A stretch of 31,337 nucleotides of DNA from CAZDDI01 sp964504195 (GTDB lineage: Bacteria; Chloroflexota; Anaerolineae; B4-G1; SLSP01): the NCBI GenBank assembly GCA_964504195.1, contig CAZDDI010000054.1:1-31337 (forward strand), given 5' to 3'. The first letter of the stretch is position 1, and every line of letters begins with the position of its first letter. The translations under genes were made by a program, and so were the position numbers. The notes under the pieces were generated by a model. That model did not search any database, had not been told where the DNA came from, and saw nothing but the letters and a program-made list of their open reading frames with translations. Below, piece by piece: positions 1 through 6,792 of this stretch.

Positions 1-147
1 ATTGGTATATTATACCATATTTCATGCCTAGCGCCACCTTTTTTCAGGGGAGTCACAAGTTAGCTCTGGATATGTCGTTGACAGTTGGTAGGCGTAAGTA
101 GTGTGCTGTGCTCGCACGTGATTATAATAAGAGTTATGAGGGTGTCA

Positions 148-186
148 AATATTGACGGCTTGGACAGGGTGATTTTTACGCTATTG
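148..186 (+). repeat. Isolated copy of the core of the 8.2-8.6 kb tandem repeat
   Basis: This stretch begins TATTGACGGCTTGGACAGGG and continues into a sequence ending CTATTGCG. It matches, with a few substitutions, the junction of the tandem repeat units near 8347-8385 and 8532-8569. The core is therefore dispersed and not confined to the array. Confidence 0.6.
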
Positions 187-200
187 CGTTTTTTCAGTTC

Positions 201-229
201 TTGTCAGAGCGTTCTATGTAACGTATAAT
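201..229 (+). promoter_or_regulatory. Probable sigma70-type promoter for the sensor kinase gene
   Basis: TTGTCA at 201-206 (5 of 6 to the -35 consensus) and TATAAT at 224-229 (a perfect -10) are separated by exactly 17 bases. Transcription would start near 236. That gives a leader of about 200 nt before the kinase start at 434, and the leader would contain the whole 128-bp inverted-repeat element. No other promoter this good lies between it and the gene. Confidence 0.6.
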
Positions 230-244
230 AAAGGTAAGTATCAG

Positions 245-372
245 TGTCATTGAGTTTAGGGCCTAGACTTGGCAGGTTTCAAGGTCTTGAGTCTATAACA
301 GGTCGTTATTCACCGGTAAAATACTACCCCACCCAATTTGGGCGAAACCTGCCAGGTCTTAATTTAATGACA
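245..372 (+). mobile_element. 128-bp MITE-like inverted-repeat element, copy 1
   Basis: The left end (245-280) and right end (344-372) are imperfect inverted repeats. Both contain the pair GGCAGGTTTC / GAAACCTGCC, and the outer tips are TGTCATT / AATGACA. A second copy of identical length lies at 17660-17787, with about 17 mismatches and no gaps by hand count. The near-direct repeat AGGTAAGTATC (232-242) / AGGTAAGCATC (376-386) brackets the element 2-3 bases outside the tips and may be a target duplication. There is no coding capacity, so any movement would need a transposase supplied from elsewhere. Confidence 0.6.
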
Positions 373-433
373 TTGAGGTAAGCATCCCCATCGCGCATGG
401 GGCGTCCAGATTGATCCATGACGGAGCGGATAG

Positions 434-3070
434 ATGAACATATTGACCGATGCCATCCGGTTATTGACCCAGCCGCCAGGAGACCTGGTTTACTTTTTAG
501 TGACGTTGTTCGCGTTGCAGCAGGCCTTCATCCAGGCGTTGCTGGCGCGCAAAGGGCCGCTGGCACAGCGTTGGGTCTGGGCGACAGGCAGTCTGCTGCT
601 GGGGCGCGGTTTGCTCATCCTCTTGGGACTGTTGGGCATGAATGAGCTCCTCAACCTTGCTTGGATCATTCCCCCACTTGAACAGGCGCTCAACCTGGCC
701 GGTATCTTGCTGGTGCTGTGGGCGCTGCTGGGCGCACGCCCTGCTCGCTGGCATACATGGCTCTTGGGCGTATTTCTGATTGCGCTCGCTGGTTACTACA
801 TCTACATCATGGTCACCTGGCCGGCACTGGAAACCGCTTACCACATTTTCCACGCCACACCGCTCGCCCGCTTGGGCGACTTGATCGCCATTGCCCTGTT
901 ACTGCTGGCGCTGGTGGCATTACTTACGCGCCCGCCGGAGTGGGAATGGGCCGCCGGAGTTTTTCTCTTCTGGTTGATCGGGCAACTCCTGCAACTAAGC
1001 CTGCCCGTCACAGACATGCACTTCGCTGTGTGGGGGCGGTTGACCGCGCTGGTTATCTTCCCGTTATTGGCGATTTGGGTGCAGCGGCAGCTAGTTAGCC
1101 CTGCGCAACCCACAACCCCTGCCCCGGCAGCCTTCGACGTAGAGCTGCTCGGCGATACTCTGCACGGCATCGAAGCCGCGCGCGAGCTCGAACCGGCGCT
1201 CATCGTGGCCTCTTCGCGGTTGGCGAAGTTGCTCGATGCCGAAATGTGCGCCATTGCGCTAACCGTAGACAAGGAACCCCTGCAATTGCGCGTGGTGGCT
1301 CTGCACCCGCCCACGGGCCTCCTCGAACCGCCCCTCATCAACTTGCCCACTTACTCCCCGCTGGCCGACGTTTGGCATAATAAGAGCCTGAGCGTGTTCC
1401 AGGGGGCTGGAACAGAATGGCTGGCTGATTTTTACGAACGTTTGGGGCTAGCCGGTAAAGGCCCGTTGGTAGCGTTGCCGTTGTTACAGAACGGTAATTA
1501 TGTCGGGCTGTTACTGTTAGGGAATCCCGAAAGCGGGCGGCGTTGGGAATCAGCCAAAGTGGAGACTTGTCGCCTGGCGGCGATGCTGCTGGCGGGGGTG
1601 CTGGGCCGCACTCGCAAGACCGGCGGCGATTCTTTCCTGGGCAAGCTGCGCGAGCGGGAACCAGATGAAGACAAGCAACGCCTGACGCTCGAACTGGAAC
1701 AGGCCCAGGCGCAGGTAAGCGCACTTGAAGATCGCTCCCTGGCGTTACAAGACCAACTCCAAACCCGTGACCGGGAAATCGTCAGTCTGAACCGTGAACT
1801 ACACCAACAACAGCAGACGGAAAAACCCTCGGCAACCGAAATCCTGTTCTGGCAGACCGAAGTGCAGGAAATCGTTCGCGACCGCGAGATTCTGCTCGAA
1901 GATCGCGCCAAGATGGCGCAACAAATGGTGCAGATGAAGGGGCAAATGGATGCATTAGAGGATGACCGTTTGCAACTGCAAACGCGGGTCGCTGCATTAC
2001 AGAGCGCGTTGGATACCGCTTCCCAGGCTGCCGAGGCGCAGTTGCCTCCTAGTACGGCTGTGGGCTTGTTGGTGGCTGATCGGGATGGGGTCATGACGAT
2101 GGTAGACCCCTTGGCGCGACAAATCCTGCACTTGCCGCCGTTGGGGGCGGTGTTGGGGACATCCATTGCTCTGGCTCATGCTGACCCGGAGTGGGCGCAG
2201 TTGACACAGGCGCTTCTCAACCCCACGCCCCAGGCACCCCGGCGCGCCCATCTCACATTGAGCGATGCAAGCGGGCGGGCCATTGAGGCGGACCTGGTGG
2301 CTCTTATCGGCCATGATGGGCAGCGGGATGGGCTGGCGATCTCCGTGCGCACCGAAGAAAGCCAGGCCGAGCATCAAGAGGCCATTGCGGGGCTGGTCAA
2401 CGAGTTCCGCACCCCCATGACCGCCCTTACTGGCTATACCGACCTGTTACTGGGCGAGCAACCGGGCATCCTTACCGAGATGCAACGGCAATTTCTGGAA
2501 CGTATGAGGGCCAATGTGCAACAATTGGGGCAGTTGCTTAACGACCTGCTGCAACTTGCCTCGCCACGCACCGAGGAGGTGCTGTTAACCCCGCAGCCGA
2601 TTGACCTGCTGGGTATCATTGAAGTGGCGATTGCAGAGCTGGGCGCGCGTTTCCACGAGCGGCGACTGGATGTGCGGATGGATTTTCCGCCGGGAGTGCC
2701 GCCTGTCCGCGCCGACCGCGATAGCCTCTACCAGATCATGGTGCGTCTGCTCTCCAATGCTGCGCAGTGTTCTCGCCCGAATTCGGAAGTGCGGGTGAGC
2801 GCGGTGCGCGAATCCGCCGGGGCAAAGGGCGAGGGTGACATCATTCGCATCTCGGTCAGCGATAGCGGCGGCGGCATTGCGACAGAGGATATCCCCAAAG
2901 TGTTCCGCCGGTACTACCGGGCCGGACAGCCGTTGATCGCCGGGATGGGTGAGACGGGCATCGGGCTGGCCGTTGCCAAGACGTTGGTGGAGAACAACGG
3001 CGGCCGCATCTGGGTAGAATCCAAGCCGGGCGAGGGAAGCGTGTTCAGCTTCATCCTGCCGGTGTATTGA
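434..3070 (+). CDS. Membrane GAF/PAS sensor histidine kinase lacking the phospho-acceptor His
   Basis: This 878-residue protein resembles a membrane-bound hybrid-input sensor kinase. Roughly seven hydrophobic segments fill residues 15-230. A GAF domain follows (about 245-395), then a long Gln/Glu/Leu-rich coiled coil (about 405-535) and a PAS-like domain (about 540-640). The HisKA dimerisation helix (about 643-712) and HATPase_c domain (about 745-878) complete it. The ATP lid looks intact, with N-box LLSNAAQ, G1 DSGGG and G2 GETGIGLAV. The H-box, normally HELRTP, reads NEFRTP: the AAC codon at 2399-2401 makes residue 656 Asn. Either the protein is a regulatory pseudokinase or phosphotransfer uses another residue, such as His647. 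No response regulator gene lies beside it. The start is fixed by GGAG seven bases upstream. Domain assignment is confident; signalling competence is not. Confidence 0.88.
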   Translation: MNILTDAIRLLTQPPGDLVYFLVTLFALQQAFIQALLARKGPLAQRWVWATGSLLLGRGLLILLGLLGMNELLNLAWIIPPLEQALNLAGILLVLWALLGARPARWHTWLLGVFLIALAGYYIYIMVTWPALETAYHIFHATPLARLGDLIAIALLLLALVALLTRPPEWEWAAGVFLFWLIGQLLQLSLPVTDMHFAVWGRLTALVIFPLLAIWVQRQLVSPAQPTTPAPAAFDVELLGDTLHGIEAARELEPALIVASSRLAKLLDAEMCAIALTVDKEPLQLRVVALHPPTGLLEPPLINLPTYSPLADVWHNKSLSVFQGAGTEWLADFYERLGLAGKGPLVALPLLQNGNYVGLLLLGNPESGRRWESAKVETCRLAAMLLAGVLGRTRKTGGDSFLGKLREREPDEDKQRLTLELEQAQAQVSALEDRSLALQDQLQTRDREIVSLNRELHQQQQTEKPSATEILFWQTEVQEIVRDREILLEDRAKMAQQMVQMKGQMDALEDDRLQLQTRVAALQSALDTASQAAEAQLPPSTAVGLLVADRDGVMTMVDPLARQILHLPPLGAVLGTSIALAHADPEWAQLTQALLNPTPQAPRRAHLTLSDASGRAIEADLVALIGHDGQRDGLAISVRTEESQAEHQEAIAGLVNEFRTPMTALTGYTDLLLGEQPGILTEMQRQFLERMRANVQQLGQLLNDLLQLASPRTEEVLLTPQPIDLLGIIEVAIAELGARFHERRLDVRMDFPPGVPPVRADRDSLYQIMVRLLSNAAQCSRPNSEVRVSAVRESAGAKGEGDIIRISVSDSGGGIATEDIPKVFRRYYRAGQPLIAGMGETGIGLAVAKTLVENNGGRIWVESKPGEGSVFSFILPVY

Positions 3071-3099
3071 TTTTGGATTGGGGATTTTAGATTTTGGAG
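3067..3099 (+). repeat. AT-rich simple repeat abutting the kinase stop codon
   Basis: The words GATTTTGGATT and GGATTTTAGATTTTGGA follow directly on the TGA stop at 3068-3070. The same word recurs at 27894-27914 and, in reverse complement, at 26801-26822. Confidence 0.55.
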
Positions 3100-3112
3100 C
3101 TATTCATCCTTT

Positions 3113-3145
3113 GTCATTGCGAGCCGTCTGCGGCGAAGCAATCTC
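3113..3145 (-). repeat. Dispersed bacterial intergenic repeat (GAGATTGCTTCG...CGCAATGAC type)
   Basis: Read on the minus strand this begins GAGATTGCTTCGCCGC and ends CTCGCAATGAC. That is a widespread intergenic palindromic repeat seen in many unrelated bacterial genomes. Translation of such copies gives the well-known spurious peptide HCEPSAAKQS, present here in an open frame at 3094-3315 that I do not call as a gene. Confidence 0.65.
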
Positions 3146-3253
3146 AACCACAAACGAGATTCACCATTTACAGACGAACGAATACCGTGCAAACACAAAT
3201 CACGATGACAAATACAAATACAGTTACGAATATGAATGTCTTAAATAATCTTA

Positions 3254-3281
3254 TTACACTTAATTTGAGATGTGCTATAAG
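3254..3281 (+). promoter_or_regulatory. Possible promoter for the small membrane protein gene
   Basis: TTACAC (3254-3259) and TATAAG (3276-3281) are 16 bases apart. Transcription would start just before the Shine-Dalgarno at 3289, giving a very short leader. The match is moderate and the surroundings are AT-rich, so chance is a real alternative. Confidence 0.3.
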
Positions 3282-3288
3282 TGTTTCT

Positions 3289-3293
3289 GGAGG
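3289..3293 (+). promoter_or_regulatory. Ribosome binding site that sets the start at 3300
   Basis: GGAGG lies six bases before ATG 3300. An in-frame ATG at 3270 has no such site and would add ten residues with no hydrophobic or family logic. Confidence 0.65.
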
Positions 3294-3299
3294 CACTTT

Positions 3300-3791
3300 A
3301 TGTTTGAAGTATTGAAAAAAGGGCTAATAATCGGCTGTATTCAAATATTTGCCTATATGGTTTTCACAATTATTACTCAAGTTGCTTGTTGTCCAGTGTG
3401 CCCATTGGTAATGTGTGTAGTGTCCAGTCTGGTTGCAGGATGGCTAACTGTTGAGTGGGTCAATACTACCCCTGAACGGGCTCTGTTGGATGGTGCTATA
3501 GTTGGTGCATTGACCGGCATGGGGTGTTTGATTGGAATGACCTTATCCAACCTCGGATACTTCTTATTAAGCCGAGTCCCCGGTTTTGAGAACCTGCTTA
3601 TAATCGAATCTCCCACTGGAGATTTTGCACTTACTGGCTTTTTTCTAATTTTGATGTTTATAGGCGGCTCGTTGATTTTGGGAGGGGTCTTGCTCGTGTT
3701 AATGACAGCAATCACGGCAATAACTGCACGTTATCATGCGCTTACAAAAGCCTATCATCGCAATTCTCAACTACTGACAGAGAGTCAGTAA
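3300..3791 (+). CDS. Small membrane protein of unknown function
   Basis: I do not recognise this 163-residue protein. It has about four hydrophobic segments, near residues 7-45, 65-90 and two towards the C-terminus around 105-140. A Cys-rich patch (ACCPVCPLVMC) sits near residues 27-37, and the polar tail is Ser/Gln-rich. The start chosen at 3300 follows GGAGG. Codon use is clearly AT-richer than in the genes on either side, and its flanks hold dispersed repeats. This fits a recently acquired or weakly selected gene. It stands alone between the kinase and the peptidase, with no operon link visible. The Cys patch might bind a metal or form disulfides, but that is speculation. Confidence 0.65.
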   Translation: MFEVLKKGLIIGCIQIFAYMVFTIITQVACCPVCPLVMCVVSSLVAGWLTVEWVNTTPERALLDGAIVGALTGMGCLIGMTLSNLGYFLLSRVPGFENLLIIESPTGDFALTGFFLILMFIGGSLILGGVLLVLMTAITAITARYHALTKAYHRNSQLLTESQ

Positions 3792-3954
3792 ATCACAATT
3801 TTTTCGGTCTGGATCTGACGATCCCCTTAAATTATTCCATGATTTACTAAATCTGACTAACTACACTGTAAAATAAGTAATCAATAGAATTCACGACCAG
3901 AAACTTATCTTGCGACGCACTAACCTTTGAGCAATATAGATTTATAGAATTTTT

Positions 3955-3979
3955 CGTGCTAATTCGTGCAATTCGTGGC
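3955..3979 (-). repeat. CACGAATT-type dispersed repeat unit
   Basis: On the minus strand this reads GCCACGAATTGCACGAATTA followed by GCACG. It is the same family as the inverted repeat at 19222-19298 and is related to the inner part of the element at 15506-15660. It lies just upstream of the oligoendopeptidase gene. Confidence 0.5.
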
Positions 3980-3994
3980 AAACTCTGGTATTAC

Positions 3995-4002
3995 AAAAGG
4001 AG
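3995..4002 (+). promoter_or_regulatory. Ribosome binding site that sets the start at 4008
   Basis: AAAAGGAG ends five bases before ATG 4008. An upstream in-frame ATG at 3966 lies inside the CACGAATT-type repeat and is unlikely to be used. Confidence 0.7.
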
Positions 4003-4007
4003 TCACA

Positions 4008-5798
4008 ATGAACCCATCATCCCTCCCCCACTGGGACTTGACGACGATTTTCCCCAGCCTGGATGCGCCGGAGTTTGAGGCGGCGCTGGCAGCGGTAAGC
4101 GCGGACATCACCGCGTTGGTGGCATTATGCGATGCGGAAGGCATCATGCTGCGCGATACGCCGCCCGCGCTCGATACCGCGCTCGTCACGACGCTGGAGA
4201 CCGTGCTGGAGCGCATCAATGCCGTGAGCGTGCAGGCGCATGTCGTAGCGGCGTACTTGCAGAACAGCATTGCGGTGGATTCGCGTAACGCGGCGGCGCA
4301 AACGCGCATGAGCACGCTCCAGCTGGAGCTGGTGCGCTTGCGCCAGCTCAACACCCGCCTGGTGGCCTGGCTCGGCGGCCTGGATGTGGAATGGCTCATC
4401 GCCCAATCGCCGGTGGCCGCCGCGCACGCCTACGCGCTGCGCAAAGCCAGCACCGAAGCGCAGCATCTCATGTCCCCCGCCGAGGAAGCGCTGGCGGCGG
4501 ATCTTAATCTCACCGGCGGTAGCGCGTGGGCCAAGCTTTACAATAACTACAGCTCCCAAATCCAGACGCAGGTGGAGATCGAGGGTGTTTCACAGACGTT
4601 GCCCATGACCGCGCTCCGCAATCTGGCCTACCACGCCGACCGCGACCTGCGCCGCCGTGCCTACGAGGCGGAACTGACGGCCTGGGAAGCCCACGCGCTC
4701 CCCCTCGCCGCTGCGATGAACAGCATCAAGGGGCAGATGAACGCGCTCACGGCACGGCGCGGCTGGACGCCGCTGGATGTGGCGCTCTTCAACAACAACA
4801 TTGACTATGAGACGCTGGAAGCGATGCTGGACACCGCCCGCGAGTATTTCCCGGTCTTCCGCCGCTATTTGCGTGCCAAAGCCCGCGCATTGGATGTAGA
4901 GCAGCTGGCCTGGTACGACTTGTTCGCGCCGCTGCCGGTCGGCTCGCGGGTGTGGGACTTCGAGCTGGCGCGGGACTTCATCCTGGAGCAGTTCGGTGCG
5001 TTCTCGCCCCGGATGGAGGGTCTGGCGGCGCGCGCCTTCGCCGAGCGGTGGATTGATGCCGAACCCCGCGACGGCAAGCGCGGCGGCGCGTTCTGCGCCT
5101 GGGCGCGTAAGGACGAGTCGCGTATTCTGGCGAACTTCACGCCCGCGTATGGCGGCGTCAACACGCTGGCGCACGAGCTGGGCCATGCCTACCACAACCT
5201 GGCGCGCTCCGGCTGTACCTACATTCAGCGTGATACGCCGATGACATTGGCGGAGACTGCGAGCAATTTCTGCGAGCTGCTGGTGCGCCAGGCCGCCCTG
5301 GAGCGCGCCGAACCCGCAGAACAGCTCGCCATCCTCGAATCATCGCTGCAACACGCCACCCAGACGGTGGTGGATATCACCAGCCGCTTCATCTTCGAGC
5401 GCGAGGTGTTCGCGCAGCGGCAACAGCGCGAGCTCAGCACGGAGGAATTGAACATGCTGATGCGCGACGCGCAGCTGGAGACCTACGGCGACGGCCTTGA
5501 CGCCGACTACCTGCACCCGTACATGTGGGCGGTTAAACCGCATTATTACACCGTCACTTTCTACAACTTCCCGTACATGTTCGGGACGCTGTTCAGTCTG
5601 GGCCTCTTCGCGCGTTACCGGCAGACGCCGGAGGCATTCCTGGCCGATTACGACGCGCTGCTGGTCGCTACCGGCATGGATGACGCCGCGACATTGGCGG
5701 CGCGCTTCGATATGGATATTCGCAGCCCGGCGTTCTGGCGCGGCAGCCTCAATGTGCTGGCGGAAGAAGTTGCGCGTTTTGAGGGGTTGATAGGGTGA
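4008..5798 (+). CDS. M3 family oligoendopeptidase (PepF-like zinc metallopeptidase)
   Basis: This 596-residue cytoplasmic zinc peptidase is of normal length for the M3B oligoendopeptidase group, which cleaves short peptides during peptide turnover. The zinc site is visible as HELGH at residues 389-393, so His389 and His393 bind zinc and Glu390 is the catalytic base. The third ligand is Glu416 in TLAETAS, 27 residues after His389, as expected for M3 enzymes. The mostly helical N-terminal half and the C-terminal Tyr-rich stretch (HPYMWAVKPHYYTVTFYNFP) also fit the family. No signal peptide or membrane segment is present. A strong Shine-Dalgarno sets the start at ATG 4008. It is probably transcribed alone: the upstream gap is over 200 bases and the gene downstream encodes an unrelated exported protein. 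pepF is the nearest named gene, but substrate preference cannot be read from sequence. Confidence 0.92.
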   Translation: MNPSSLPHWDLTTIFPSLDAPEFEAALAAVSADITALVALCDAEGIMLRDTPPALDTALVTTLETVLERINAVSVQAHVVAAYLQNSIAVDSRNAAAQTRMSTLQLELVRLRQLNTRLVAWLGGLDVEWLIAQSPVAAAHAYALRKASTEAQHLMSPAEEALAADLNLTGGSAWAKLYNNYSSQIQTQVEIEGVSQTLPMTALRNLAYHADRDLRRRAYEAELTAWEAHALPLAAAMNSIKGQMNALTARRGWTPLDVALFNNNIDYETLEAMLDTAREYFPVFRRYLRAKARALDVEQLAWYDLFAPLPVGSRVWDFELARDFILEQFGAFSPRMEGLAARAFAERWIDAEPRDGKRGGAFCAWARKDESRILANFTPAYGGVNTLAHELGHAYHNLARSGCTYIQRDTPMTLAETASNFCELLVRQAALERAEPAEQLAILESSLQHATQTVVDITSRFIFEREVFAQRQQRELSTEELNMLMRDAQLETYGDGLDADYLHPYMWAVKPHYYTVTFYNFPYMFGTLFSLGLFARYRQTPEAFLADYDALLVATGMDDAATLAARFDMDIRSPAFWRGSLNVLAEEVARFEGLIG

Positions 5799-5862
5799 TG
5801 CTGGACGATGGACGACAAGATGGTGATCTGTGGTTACAAGTAAACAGGCGGAAGATCATTAA

Positions 5863-6792
5863 ATGAACCACAGTCCCTTCACGCGATTAGCGATCGCCAT
5901 GCTAGTAGGTGTGCTGACCCTGGCATTGATCCTGGGTAGTTTGTTGATGGCTCAAGAGGTGGATCCGCGTCTGGTTGCGCGCCGTCCTACGCATGTGGCT
6001 TATAATACGCCGACGCTCTACCCTACGCTCGCGCCCACCACGCCCTTCGCTACCACGACGGTGTTGGCTACGCCGACGCCGCGCTCGCCGTTGGTGAATC
6101 ATTGCGCGTATCCGCCGGGTTGGCTGCCGCACACCGTCCAACCGGGCGAAACGCTGCTCGCACTGTCCTGGTTGTCGCAAGTCAACACTTATCAGCTAAT
6201 GCAGGGTAATTGCCTTAGCTCAATGGATGTGCAGCCGGGCATGATTTTATACTTGCCGCCGATAACACCCCCCGCCCGCTGTGGTGCGCCAGCTAATTGG
6301 CCCGGTTACTCTGTGCGACTTGGCGATACACTTTTCCGTCTGGCTATGAACTACGGTGTCACCATCGAGCAAATCCGCCAGGCCAATTGTATCATTGGGT
6401 ATACTATTTATGTGGGGCAGGTGCTTTATTTGCCCCCGGTGCGCGTCATTCCGCCCACGCCCCTACCTACACGTACCTTCACGCCTACTCCTACCGCTAG
6501 CGTGACGCCACCCCCTTCGCCCACACCCACCAGTACGCCCACGTTCACGCCTACTGTAACGCTTACGCCGACCGTTACACCTACTGCCACGCTTACGCTC
6601 ACTCCGACGCTTACCCCGACGCTCACGCCTACCTTTACGCCGACTCCCACCGCGACGCCGCCGGTTACGGGCACGCTTACACCTACACCGATCCCATCCC
6701 CTACCCTCACGCCAACGCTTACACCTACTCCCACTCCCACGCTTACACCTACTCCTACCCCGACCCCGACCGCAACAGAGGAAAGTGGCTGA
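5863..6792 (+). CDS. Exported protein with two LysM domains and a Thr/Pro-rich tail
   Basis: This 309-residue protein has an N-terminal hydrophobic segment (about residues 9-29) that is either a signal peptide or a membrane anchor. Two LysM domains follow. The first starts at His90 (HTVQPGETLLAL to about 135) and the second at Tyr149 (YSVRLGDTLFRLA to about 193). LysM domains bind N-acetylglucosamine-containing glycans, usually peptidoglycan. From about residue 197 the protein is almost pure Thr-Pro repeats, encoded by a degenerate hexanucleotide-like DNA repeat (about 6455-6775). This tail resembles the Pro/Thr linkers common on secreted Chloroflexota proteins. Because the tail ends the protein, it may be a spacer or a glycosylated stalk. 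The last eight bases overlap the start of the next gene, so the two are probably translated together. No enzymatic domain is visible. Confidence 0.82.
   Translation: MNHSPFTRLAIAMLVGVLTLALILGSLLMAQEVDPRLVARRPTHVAYNTPTLYPTLAPTTPFATTTVLATPTPRSPLVNHCAYPPGWLPHTVQPGETLLALSWLSQVNTYQLMQGNCLSSMDVQPGMILYLPPITPPARCGAPANWPGYSVRLGDTLFRLAMNYGVTIEQIRQANCIIGYTIYVGQVLYLPPVRVIPPTPLPTRTFTPTPTASVTPPPSPTPTSTPTFTPTVTLTPTVTPTATLTLTPTLTPTLTPTFTPTPTATPPVTGTLTPTPIPSPTLTPTLTPTPTPTLTPTPTPTPTATEESG

Larger units (their letters stand above)
1..433. other. Non-coding leader region upstream of the sensor kinase gene
   Basis: No convincing gene is present. The stretch is AT-richer than the coding DNA. It holds, in order, a perfect short palindrome at 3-17 (TGGTATA-t-TATACCA), one isolated copy of a repeat core (148-186), a sigma70-type promoter (201-229) and a 128-bp inverted-repeat element (245-372). 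A ribosome binding site GGAG at 423-426 precedes the kinase start codon at 434. Confidence 0.7.

Noticed and set aside
3094..3315. Open frame of 73 codons giving HCEPSAAKQS
   Set aside because: This is the well-known translation of a dispersed intergenic repeat (3113-3145) and has no ribosome site.
3966..4007. Upstream start for the oligoendopeptidase
   Set aside because: It would start within a dispersed repeat; AAAAGGAG before ATG 4008 is the better site.
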